DNA of 64,000 nucleotides from Oscheius dolichura (taxonomy: Eukaryota; Nematoda; Chromadorea; Rhabditida; Rhabditidae). The position numbers were made by a program, and so were the translations under genes. How positions within the stretch are numbered: the stretch's first letter is position 1; each line of letters starts with the position of its first letter. Of the stretch, positions 43,133-56,900 are shown piece after piece. The notes under the pieces are model-generated. The model saw only the letters and a list, made by a program, of their open reading frames with translations, ran no database searches and was not told the DNA's origin. The stretch covers positions 8,556,001 through 8,620,000 of the forward strand of contig OW051495.1 in NCBI GenBank assembly GCA_932521035.1, in the 5' to 3' direction.

Positions 43133-44918
43133 GTTGACCCTTACAGATGAAAAAAAAAGAATATTATTTGAATGCTACCAGAAAGTATGTGCTGTTTGCT
43201 GCCACAGGTCGCTAACAGCAAAAAAAGTCTGGGATCGAGAAACCACACCAACTGTGGCTCTGTTTGCTTTTAAAAAACCTCTGTAACAATTTTGCCCTTC
43301 CCGCGTTGAAAGTCCCTGTTGAATTGGGAGTCACGCCGGCAACATCGGAAAAATTCCACGTTTTGTGTAATCATCTGCAAGTGCAGGGTTAGGCGCGAGA
43401 ATTTTCAAGCTTGACGGACAAAAAAGGGGGGCGTCAATATTGAACAGTGAAGAAGAAGAGTTGCAACATCTCAAAAAAAACTACAGCATGTCAGTCAAAT
43501 AAGGCAATATGATGCTCGGAGAGGAAGTAACATCCGGTACTGGGAAGGCATGAAAATATGACAAATTCTGTTAGTAATCTCCATAAAAACAGATCACGGT
43601 TTGCAAGTATTAATAAGGGTTGCGCATTAAAAGTTTAAAGTGTTGTATGATTCTACTCGCGTTAGTATACGTGAAAAATCTATGTGAAATTAATAATGCA
43701 CACTCTTGCCTGAAAATTAGACTGAACCTGAATCTGAACATAATGCATGTTGAATGAAGATTTTTGCACTTTTTAGAACCAAGGCCTTTTCTATGTTGTG
43801 CTTGTAAAGCTTACCGCGTTGTATATGTAGAAGCAAAGTTTGGCTCTCTTGGACTCATGGATAAAAAGTTATGAAGGGGTGAAAATGAGTAAAAAGGCTT
43901 TTCCGACTAATACGACTTTTCGATAATACGACTTTTCCACCGGCCTAGCTCCATCAAATCGGGGTTAAGCGAAATAATTTCTAGTGTTTTACACATACCT
44001 CACATAGGAAAAAAGATCAGCCAGTTTGGCCGCTCCAAATTGTAATACTTCCAGTAATGTTAAAACACCACATTACAATAATGGATTTTTGGTATGAAAG
44101 TGAGTACAGTATTCTTTATGGGTTCACTGTACATTATATTCAGATTAGAATATATTTATAAGCAAACAACCAGTATTTAGCAAATAATACAGTCGAGAGC
44201 TAGCTTCAGCAGCCTTTCAGAGAGAACAATGCGACTGCTTGCGATGTGTGCACCGGATATGATGATCTGTGCGGTTGTGATCTCTGGCTCTATAGACCGT
44301 TTGGCTTAGAAAAGAAATTGCCGTTTGAAGAAATCTAATAATTTCAGTTCAGGCCTCGTAGAAAGATGGTAAAAAACTTGGTAGCCATATTTTTTTAAAG
44401 GAATGATTAAAGGAACTCGAATGGCACTTCCTTTTTTATACATAAATTTGGGTATGAGAAAATAGGGCTTTTTAAAAGTAGTTTTGTCTTGTAGGGGCAG
44501 TACAGCAATCATTTCTTGAGCTATATTCAGGGTCAATCAAAATTGTTATATGCCAAGATAACGTCGAGTCCTGAACGGATATAAGCAAATCATCTTCACG
44601 CGTATAATTTCAGCTGCGACAGCCACTATGCTAACCGTATTATTCAATTAGCAAGCACCTCCTAAATTTCTTCATTTAGATATTACAGTAACCGGAAGAT
44701 AGTTTTTTGCGTGGCCTTGATCAAACACCTTTGGACTTCATTCGCAAGTTTTTCTCTTCATGTGAGTTTCACTTTCCACAGGAAACACCTGCTCAAACAG
44801 GGCTAGCCGAGCTCAACACGTAGCCGCAGGTGGCAGCATATAAGGCCTCATTGGACCAACCATTAGGCAGTAACTTCATCCCTACGCATACTTGACAATT
44901 TTTCCGTTTCAGCCTCCG
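43133..44918. other. Intergenic region before the mucin gene
   Basis: No supported gene. It contains a small tandem repeat near 43909-43936 (two copies of 'taatacgactttt'). Confidence 0.4.
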
Positions 44919-47900
44919 ATGCTTCACACTTGGGTCCCCCTCGTACTTCTTGCGTTTACTGCAAGCTATTTTCGAGTAGATGGTCAGACTTCTGAAGAAC
45001 ATGCCTTATCTAGGCATGATTCAAAGATGGTGAGTCCTATAACCGGGGACTTTTCTAATGTCCCTTTGTCTTACAGACTAGCCTAGATGAAGAAACTTTT
45101 AAAAAAATTGAGAAAACTTTGCAAAGTAAAATTGGTACTCACCTACACTTATGGAAAGGACTGCTTAAGAGTAATACCACGGAACACCGCAGAAAAGTAA
45201 GCAACCCAGCTATTCAACCTGAAACTTAACAACTAAACTACAGAGACAAACATGCTACGCCTGCAATCCAGTCGGCATAGGATCTGGAATTTTTGACGGA
45301 GTCGCTACCTGGAACGAACAGTTTGACTACACAACCGACGCCGATGGTCAGCCAAATATAAAAATCAAACAGAGATACTTTAGGGTGCCCACAGATAACC
45401 GTTACTTGTGCGGGATACGGAAACATATTTATTTTGATAAACGTTTCCTTTGATCCCAGTAATGTAGTCGCTTTTGCAATGGGAGATACCACCGACTACA
45501 ATGTTATTACAACAACGATGAGCTGTGCCGAATACGGGTGGGGAGCGATAACCCCAGACCTCGAAATATTAGACAATTTATTCACATGCCAAGGTAAACA
45601 CACCTTACTCAATCAATAGTTGAACATTACAGTTGACGTCGAAGTCACCACACTAGAACCGGAATCAACCACCACGCCACCACTAAATGCTCCAACCGCT
45701 CAAACACCCTCCCTGCCTAGCGAACCACCCACCACCACAACTACCCCGACGACCACGACCACGACTCCCACAACGACGACTACAACCCCGACCACCACGA
45801 CCACGACTCCCACAACGACGACTACAACGCCGACCACCACGACCACGACTCCCACAACGACGACTACAACCCCGACCACCACGACCACGACTCCCACAAC
45901 GACGACCACGACTCCCACAACGACGACTACGACGCCGACCACCACGACCACGACTCCCACAACGACGACTACCACGCCGACCACCACGACCACGACTCCC
46001 ACAACGACGACTACCACGCCGACCACCACGACCACGACTCCCACAACGACGACTACAACGCCGACCACCACGACCACGACTCCCACAACGACGACTACGA
46101 CGCCGACCACCACGACCACGACTCCCACAACGACGACTACAACGCCGACCACCACGACCACGACTCCCACAACGACGACTACGACGCCGACCACCACGAC
46201 CACGACTCCCACAACGACGACTACAACGCCGACCACCACGACCACGACTCCCACAACGACGACCACGACTCCCACAACGACGACTACAACGCCGACCACC
46301 ACGACCACGACTCCCCCAACGACGACCACGACTCCCACAACGACGACTACAACGCCGACCACCACGACCACGACTCCCACAACGACGACTACCACGCCGA
46401 CCACCACGACCACGACTCCCACAACGACGACCACGACTCCCACAACGACGACTACAACGCCGACCACCACGACCACGACTCCCACAACGACGACTACCAC
46501 GCCGACCACCACGACCACGACTCCCACAACGACGACTACAACGCCGACCACCACGACCACGACTCCCACAACGACGACCACGACTCCCACAACGACGACT
46601 ACAACGCCGACCACCACGACCACGACTCCCACAACGACGACCACGACTCCCACAACGACGACTACGACGCCGACCACCACGACCACGACTCCCACAACGA
46701 CGACTACAACCCCGACCACCACGACCACGACTCCCACAACGACGACTACAACGCCGACCACCACGACCACGACTCCCACAACGACGACCACGACTCCCAC
46801 AACGACGACTACGACGCCGACCACCACGACCACGACTCCCACAACGACGACTACCACGCCGACCACCACGACCACGACTCCCACAACGACGACTACAACG
46901 CCGACCACCACGACCACGACTCCCACAACGACGACTACGACGCCGACCACCACGACCACGACTCCCACAACGACGACTACCACGCCGACCACCACGACCA
47001 CGACTCCCACAACGACGACTACAACGCCGACCACCACGACCACGACTCCCACAACGACGACTACGACGCCGACCACCACGACCACGACTCCCACAACGAC
47101 GACTACAACGCCGACCACCACGACCACAACTCCCACAACGACGACCACGACTCCCACAACGACGACTACAACGCCGACCACCACGACCACGACTCCCACA
47201 ACGACGACTACCACGCCGACCACCACGACCACGACTCCCACAACGACGACTACAACGCCGACCACCACGACCACGACTCCCACAACGACGACCACGACTC
47301 CCACAACGACGACTACAACGCCGACCACCACGACCACGACTCCCACAACGACGACTACGACGCCGACCACCACGACCACGACTCCCACAACGACGACTAC
47401 CACGCCGACCACCACGACCACGACTCCCACAACGACGACTACAACGCCGACCACCACGACCACGACTCCCACAACGACGACCACGACTCCCACAACGACG
47501 ACTACAACGCCGACCACCACGACCACGACTCCCACAACGACGACTACGACGCCGACCACCACGACCACGACTCCCACAACGACGACTACAACGCCGACCA
47601 CCACGACCACGACTCCCACAACGACGACCACGACTCCCACAACGACGACTACCACGCCGACCACCACGACCACGACTCCCACAACGACGACTACAACGCC
47701 GACCACCACGACCACGACTCCCACAACGACGACTACCACGCCGACCACCACGACCACGACTCCCACAACGACGACTACGACGCCGACCACCACGACCACG
47801 ACTCCCACAACGACGACCACGACTCCCACAACGACGACTACCACGCCGACCACCACGACCACGACTCCCACAACGACGACTACAACGCCGACCACCACGA

Positions 47901-50900
47901 CCACGACTCCCACAACGACGACCACGACTCCCACAACGACGACCACGACTCCCACAACGACGACTACGACGCCGACCACCACGACCACGACTCCCACAAC
48001 GACGACCACGACTCCCACAACGACGACCACGACTCCCACAACGACGACTACCACGCCGACCACCACGACCACGACTCCCACAACGACGACTACCACACCG
48101 ACCACCACGACCACGACTCCCACAACGACGACTACCACGCCGACCACCACGACCACGACTCCCACAACGACGACTACCACGCCGACCACCACGACCACGA
48201 CTCCCACAACGACGACTACCACGCCGACCACCACGACCACGACTCCCACAACGACGACTACCACACCGACCACCACGACCACGACTCCCACAACGACGAC
48301 TACGACTCCCACAACGACGACTACCACGCCGACCACCACGACCACGACTCCCACAACGACGACCACGACTCCCACAACGACGACCACGGCTCCCACAACG
48401 ACGACTACCACACCGACCACCACGACCACGACTCCCACAACGACGACCACGACTCCCACAACGACGACCACGACTCCCACAACGACGACTACCACGCCGA
48501 CCACCACGACCACGACTCCCACAACGACGACCACGACTCCCACAACGACGACCACGACTCCCACAACGACGACCACGACTCCCACAACGACGACTACCAC
48601 GCCGACCACCACGACCACGACTCCCACAACGACGACCACGACTCCCACAACGACGACCACGACTCCCACAACGACGACCACGACTCCCACAACGACGACT
48701 ACCACGCCGACCACCACGACCACGACTCCCACAACGACGACCACGACTCCCACAACGACGACCACGGCTCCCACAACGACGACTACCACACCGACCACCA
48801 CGACCACGACTCCCACAACGACGACTACCACGCCGACCACCACGACCACGACTCCCACAACGACGACCACGACTCCCACAACGACGACCACGACTCCCAC
48901 AACGACGACCACGACTCCCACAACGACGACCACGACTCCCACAACGACGACTACGACGCCGACCACCACGACCACGACTCCCACAACGACGACCACGACT
49001 CCCACAACGACGACTACGACGCCGACCACCACGACCACGACTCCCACAACGACGACCACGACTCCCACAACGACGACTACGACGCCGACCACCACGACCA
49101 CGACTCCCACAACGACGACCACGACTCCCACAACGACGACTACGACGCCGACCACCACGACCACGACTCCCACAACGACGACTACCACGCCGACCACCAC
49201 GACCACGACTCCCACAACGACGACCACGGCTCCCACAACGACGACTACCACACCGACCACCACGACCACGACTCCCACAACGACGACTACCACGCCGACC
49301 ACCACGACCACGACTCCCACAACGACGACCACGACTCCCACAACGACGACTACAACGCCGACCACCACGACCACGACTCCCACAACGACGACTACCACGC
49401 CGACCACCACGACCACGACTCCCACAACGACGACCACGACTCCCACAACGACGACTACCACACCGACCACCACGACCACGACTCCCACAACGACGACTAC
49501 CACACCGACCACCACGACCACGACTCCCACAACGACGACTACGACGCCGACCACTACGACCACGACTCCCACAACGACGACTACGACGCCGACCACTACG
49601 ACCACGACTCCCACAACGACGACTACGACGCCGACCACCACGACCACGACTCCCACAACGACGACCACGACTCGCACAACGACGACCACGACTCCCACAA
49701 CGACGACTACAACGCCGACCACCACGACCACGACTCCCACAACGACGACTACCACGCCGACCACCACGACCACGACTCCCACAACGACGACCACGACTCC
49801 CACAACGACGACCACGACTCCCACAACGACGACCACGACTCCCACAACGACGACCACGACTCCCACAACGACGACTACCACGCCGACCACCACGACCACG
49901 ACTCCCACAACGACGACCACGACTCCCACAACGACGACTACAACTCCCACAACGACGACTACAACTCCCACAACGACGACTACAACTCCCACAACGACGA
50001 CCACGACTCCCACAACGACGACCACGACTCCCACAACGACGACCACGACTCCCACAACGACGACCACGACTCCCACAACGACGACCACGACTCCCACAAC
50101 GACGACCACGACTCCCACAACGACGACCACGACTCCCACAACGACGACCACGACTCCCACAACGACGACTACCACGCCGACCACCACGACCACGACTCCC
50201 ACAACGACGACCACGACTCCCACAACGACGACCACGACTCCCACAACGACGACCACGACTCCCACAACGACGACCACGACTCCCACAACGACGACCACGA
50301 CTCCCACAACGACGACTACCACGCCGACCACCACGACCACGACTCCCACAACGACGACCACGACTCCCACAACGACGACTACAACTCCCACAACGACGAC
50401 TACAACTCCCACAACGACGACTACAACTCCCACAACGACGACTACCACGCCGACCACCACGACCACGACTCCCACAACGACGACCACGACTCCCACAACG
50501 ACGACCACGACTACCACGCCGACCACCACGACCACGACTCCCACAACGACGACTACAACGCCGACCACCACGACCACGACTCCCACAACGACGACCACGA
50601 CGCCGACCACTACGACCACGACTCCCACAACGACGACTACCACGCCGACCACTACGACCACGACTCCCACAACGACGACCACGACGCCGACCACAACGAC
50701 CACGACTCCCACAACGACGACTACAACTCCCACAACGACGACTACCACGACTCCCACAACGACAACCACGACTCCCACAACGACGACTACCACGACTCCC
50801 ACAACGACAACCACAACTCCCACAACGACGACTACCACGCCGACCACCACGACCACGACTCCCACAACGACGACTACAACTCCCACAACGACGACTACAA

Positions 50901-53900
50901 CTCCCACAACGACGACTACCACACCGACCACCACGACCACGACTCCCACAACGACGACTACAACTCCCACAACGACGACTACAACTCCCACAACGACGAC
51001 TACCACGCCGACCACCACGACCACGACTCCCACAACGACGACCACGACTCCCACAACGACGACCACGACTCCCACAACGACGACCACGACTCCCACAACG
51101 ACGACCACGACTCCCACAACGACGACTACGACGCCGACCACCACGACCACGACTCCCACAACGACGACCACGACTCCCACAACGACGACCACGACTCCCA
51201 CAACGACGACCACGACTCCCACAACGACGACCACGACTCCCACAACGACGACTACGACGCCGACCACCACGACCACGACTCCCACAACGACGACTACCAC
51301 GCCGACCACCACGACCACGACTCCCACAACGACGACTACCACGCCGACCACCACGACTACAACTCCCACAACGACGACTACCACGCCGACCACCACGACC
51401 ACGACTCCCACAACGACGACTACAACTCCCACAACGACGACTACAACTCCCACAACGACGACTACAACTCCCACAACGACGACTACAACTCCCACAACGA
51501 CGACTACAACTCCCACAACGACGACTACAACTCCCACAACGACGACTACAACTCCCACAACGACCACTACCACGCCGACCACCACGACCACGACTCCCAC
51601 AACGACGACTACCACGCCGACCACCACGACCACGACTCCCACAACGACGACTACCACGCCGACCACCACGACCACGACTCCCACAACGACGACTACAACT
51701 CCCACAACGACGACTACAACTCCCACAACGACGACTACAACTCCCACAACGACGACTACCACGCCGACCACCACGACCACGACTCCCACAACGACGACTA
51801 CCACGCCGACCACCACGACTACAACTCCCACAACGACGACTACAACTCCCACAACGACGACTACCACGCCGACCACCACGACCACGACTCCCACAACGAC
51901 GACTACAACTCCCACAACGACGACTACCACGCCGACGACCACGACTACAACGCCGACGACCACGACTACAACGCCGACGACCACGACTACAACGCCGACG
52001 ACCACGACTACCACGCCGACGACCACGACCACAACGCCGACGACCACGACTACAACGCCGACGACCACGACTACCACGCCGACGACCACGACCACAACGC
52101 CGACGACCACGACTACAACGCCGACGACCACGACTACCACGCCGACCACCACGACCACGACTCCCACAACGACGACTACAACTCCCACAACGACGACTAC
52201 CACGCCGACGACCACGACCACAACGCCGACGACCACGACCACAACGCCGACGACCACGACTACAACGCCGACGACCACGACCACAACGCCGACGACCACG
52301 ACTACAACGCCGACGACCACGACCACAACGCCGACGACCACGACTACAACGCCGACGACCACGACTACAACGCCGACGACCACGACTACAACGCCGACGA
52401 CCACGACTACAACGCCGACGACCACGACTACCACGCCGACGACCACTACCACGACTCCCACAACGACAACCACGACTCCCACAACGACGACTACAACGCC
52501 GACGACCACGACTACAACGCCCACGACCACGACTACCACGCCGACGACCACGACCACGACTCCCACAACGACAACCACGACTCCCACAACGACAACCACG
52601 ACTCCCACAACGACGACTACAACGCCGACGACCACGACCACGACTCCCACAACGACGACTACAACGCCGACGACCACGACCACGACTCCCACAACGACAA
52701 CCACGACTCCAACAACGACGACTACAACGCCGACGACCACGACCACGACTCCCACAACGACGACCACGACTCCCACAACGACGACTACAACGCCGACGAC
52801 CACGACCACGACTCCCACAACGACGACTACAACGCCGACGACCACGACCACGACTCCCACAACGACAACCACGACTCCCACAACGACGACTACAACGCCG
52901 ACGACCACGACCACGACTCCCACAACGACGACTACAACGCCGACGACCACGACCACGACTCCCACAACGACGACTACAACGCCGACGACCACGACCACGA
53001 CTCCCACAACGACAACCACGACTCCCACAACGACGACTACAACGCCGACGACCACGACCACGACTCCCACAACGACGACTACAACGCCGACGACCACGAC
53101 CACGACTCCCACAACGACGACTACAACGCCGACGACCACGACCACGACTCCCACAACGACAACCACGACTCCCACAACGACAACCACGACTCCCACAACG
53201 ACGACTACAACGCCGACGACCACGACTACCACGCCGACGACCACGACCACGACTCCCACAACGACAACCACGACTCCCACAACGACGACTACAACGCCGA
53301 CGACCACGACTACAACGCCGACGACCACGACTACAACGCCGACGACCACGACTACAACGCCGACGACCACGACCACGACTCCCACAACGACGACCACGAC
53401 TCCCACAACGACGACTACCACGCCGACGACCACGACCACGACTCCCACAACGACGACCACGACTCCCACAACGACGACTACCACGCCGACGACCACGACC
53501 ACGACTCCCACAACGACGACCACGACTCCCACAACGACAACCACGACTCCCACAACGACGACTACAACGCCGACGACCACGACTACCACGCCGACGACCA
53601 CGACCACGACTCCCACAACGACAACCACGACTCCCACAACGACGACTACAACGCCGACGACCACGACTACAACGCCGACGACCACGACTACAACGCCGAC
53701 GACCACGACTACAACGCCGACGACCACGACCACGACTCCCACAACGACGACTACAACTCCCACAACGACGACCACGACTCCCACAACGACGACTACAACG
53801 CCGACGACCACGACCACGACTCCCACAACGACAACCACGACTCCCACAACGACGACTACAACTCCCACAACGACGACTACAACGCCGACGACCACGACCA

Positions 53901-56900
53901 CGACCACAACTCCCACAACGACAACCACGACTCCCACAACGACGACTACAACGCCGACGACCACGACCACGACTCCCACAACGACGACTACCACGCCGAC
54001 CACCACGACCACGACTCCCACAACGACAACCACGACTCCCACAACGACGACTACAACTCCCACAACGACGACTACAACGCCGACGACCACGACCACGACC
54101 ACAACTCCCACAACGACAACCACGACTCCCACAACGACGACTACAACTCCCACAACGACGACTACAACGCCGACGACCACGACCACGACTCCCACAACGA
54201 CAACCACGACTCCCACAACGACGACTACAACTCCCACAACGACGACTACAACGCCGACGACCACGACCACGACCACAACTCCCACAACGACAACCACGAC
54301 TCCCACAACGACGACTACAACGCCGACGACCACGACCACGACTCCCACAACGACAACCACGACTCCCACAACGACGACTACAACGCCGACGACCACGACC
54401 ACGACTCCCACAACGACGACTACAACGCCGACGACCACGACCACGACTCCCACAACGACGACTACAACGCCGACGACCACGACTACAACGCCGACGACCA
54501 CGACCACGACTCCCACAACGACGACTACCACGCCGACGACCACGACCACGACTCCCACAACGACGACTACCACGCCGACGACCACGACCACGACTCCCAC
54601 AACGACGACTACAACGCCGACGACCACGACCACGACTCCCACAACGACGACTACAACGCCGACGACCACGACTACAACGCCGACGACCACAACCACGACT
54701 CCCACAACGACGACTACAACGCCGACGACCACGACTACAACGCCGACGACCACGACCACGACTCCCACAACGACAACCACGACTCCCACAACGACGACTA
54801 CAACGCCGACGACCACGACCACGACTCCCACAACGACGACTACAACGCCGACGACCACGACTACAACGCCGACGACCACGACCACGACTCCCACAACGAC
54901 GACTACAACGCCGACGACCACGACTACAACGCCGACGACCACGACCACGACTCCCACAACGACAACCACGACTCCCACAACGACGACTACAACGCCGACG
55001 ACCACGACTACAACGCCGACGACCACGACCACGACTCCCACAACGACAACCACGACTCCCACAACGACGACCACGACTCCCACAACGACGACTACAACGC
55101 CGACGACCACGACCACGACTCCCACAACGACGACTACAACGCCGACGACCACGACTACAACTCCCACAACGACGACTACGACTTCCACCACCGCTGTTAC
55201 AACAAGCCGTTGGTTTGTGGTGTTTCGTTTTATGATCTTTTGTAGGCCCAACTACGTGTTGCCCAAACGGTGGGCTGTGGTCTGAATGGACTACGTTGCA
55301 GACCTGTGACGATACGTGTGGCTCGTGTGCTCAGCTTTTGTACACCCGTGAATGTTTGACCGATAACGCCACTTGCCCTTGCAGGTAGTATCTTGTGTTG
55401 CAATTTTAGTAACTACCTTTTTAGTGGAAACAGTACAATCGTTCGTAATTGTAATATTGGGGTCTGCTACTATCCTCGGCTTTCCTGCTGTGCTCCTTAT
55501 ACGCATATGATTATAAACAGCAGCCATGCTTGTGGTCCACAGGTACACTTTTGCGAGACTTTATTCACTATGTTTTTTTTCAGCCTACGGAGCCGGCTGC
55601 GCCTGACCTCACGACAATGTGCTGTCCTGTGTCCGGATTTTGGGCCCCATGGGGCGCTTGGAGCACCTGTACCGGAGGAACATGCGGCGGTGTAAGATAT
55701 TGATCCCCGTTTAGCACAATTGTTACAGTGTGGAAGCGCCTCGAGAAACCGCACTTGTTATTCTGAAAAGTGGGGATGTTCCTGTAATGGCGATAGCACC
55801 GAGACGGCTTCATGCCGCATGACGGGTACTTGGTCTGAGTGGACTGTAACCAATCCCTGTAATGGTAGCACAAGCTCGTGCGGAGCCATGCAAAAAGAAA
55901 AGTGGACGAGGACGTGCAATTCGGAAAATTCATGTCCTTGCTTGTAAGATTTATTAATTCGACAAAAGTTACTTATTACCTTTTAGCGGATCGACACTGG
56001 AGTGGCGTGTTTGTAACTATGCGCCTTGCACGACAAATGGAACCACCATCATTGATCCGCCTTTCTGCGTTCCTGGGTTCACACCTCAAGACGTCAATGG
56101 AAATAACTTGACGACGTGTGGCCCTGTGATCCTCCCAACACCCAATCCTGACCTTATGACATGTGGAGGAAACGCTTCGTGCTGTGTCATGGGCGGAGTT
56201 TGGACTGAGTGGTCCGCCGGTGTCGGGTTTGTTAGAATTGAACGTCCGGATTAACAGAAAGATCCTTAAGGTGCAACGATACGTGTGGTAGTTGTGGATT
56301 GGAAACGAAAACTCGTTTCTGCGCATCAATGGATTACAATTGCCCATGCTCGTACGCAGACCGCCCGACCTAACGAAACAATTATTTCAGTGGACCCACG
56401 ACAAAACTAGCCGAATGCGCCAGTCATCCATGCTTGTATCCAAGACAGACTTGTTGTGGAACGAATATTAAGCTTATTGACAGAGTAGCAAACACCTTCT
56501 ACTGCACATATAGTGTATGAATATTTGGAGAGTAGCGCTAATATATAAATTTAGGATGACACAGACCCGCCACCGTCGGACCAATGCTACACTTGCTGTC
56601 CAGCTACCGGCGGCTACTGGTCTGAATGGTCTGCTGGAACAGGATGCACCGGTACGCGCAGACCTACGCAAATATCTTCTTTTTTTAAATCCAACCATCC
56701 CAAAAACATTTAGACTACCTAATCACCCTTTTGAAATCCTGCCCTAATAATGGGGGAAACCGCTGCCTTTTTTAAACCTTTTACTTTTTTTGGCTTTGAC
56801 TTCTAACAGCCAGGAAGTCATCAACTGATATGCTGACCTCTAGAAGCATATAGAATACAGAATATATAGAATTTAGAATATAGAATTCTTCAGATACCTG

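Noticed and set aside
43909-43936. Match to the phage T7 promoter core (taatacgact) in two tandem copies
   Set aside because: Only the first ten bases agree; the rest (tttt) does not, and there is no phage or vector context.
45731-55185. CRISPR-like array
   Set aside because: Units are contiguous with no unique spacers, and the sequence is a coding minisatellite in a eukaryote.
45700-55251. Minus-strand frame of over 3000 codons encoding V/G repeats, and a second plus-strand frame rich in R, L, P and Q across the same interval
   Set aside because: Both are shadows of the 21-bp coding repeat; codons for Thr and Pro in this pattern cannot make stops in those frames. Only the T6P frame joins the flanking exons in phase.
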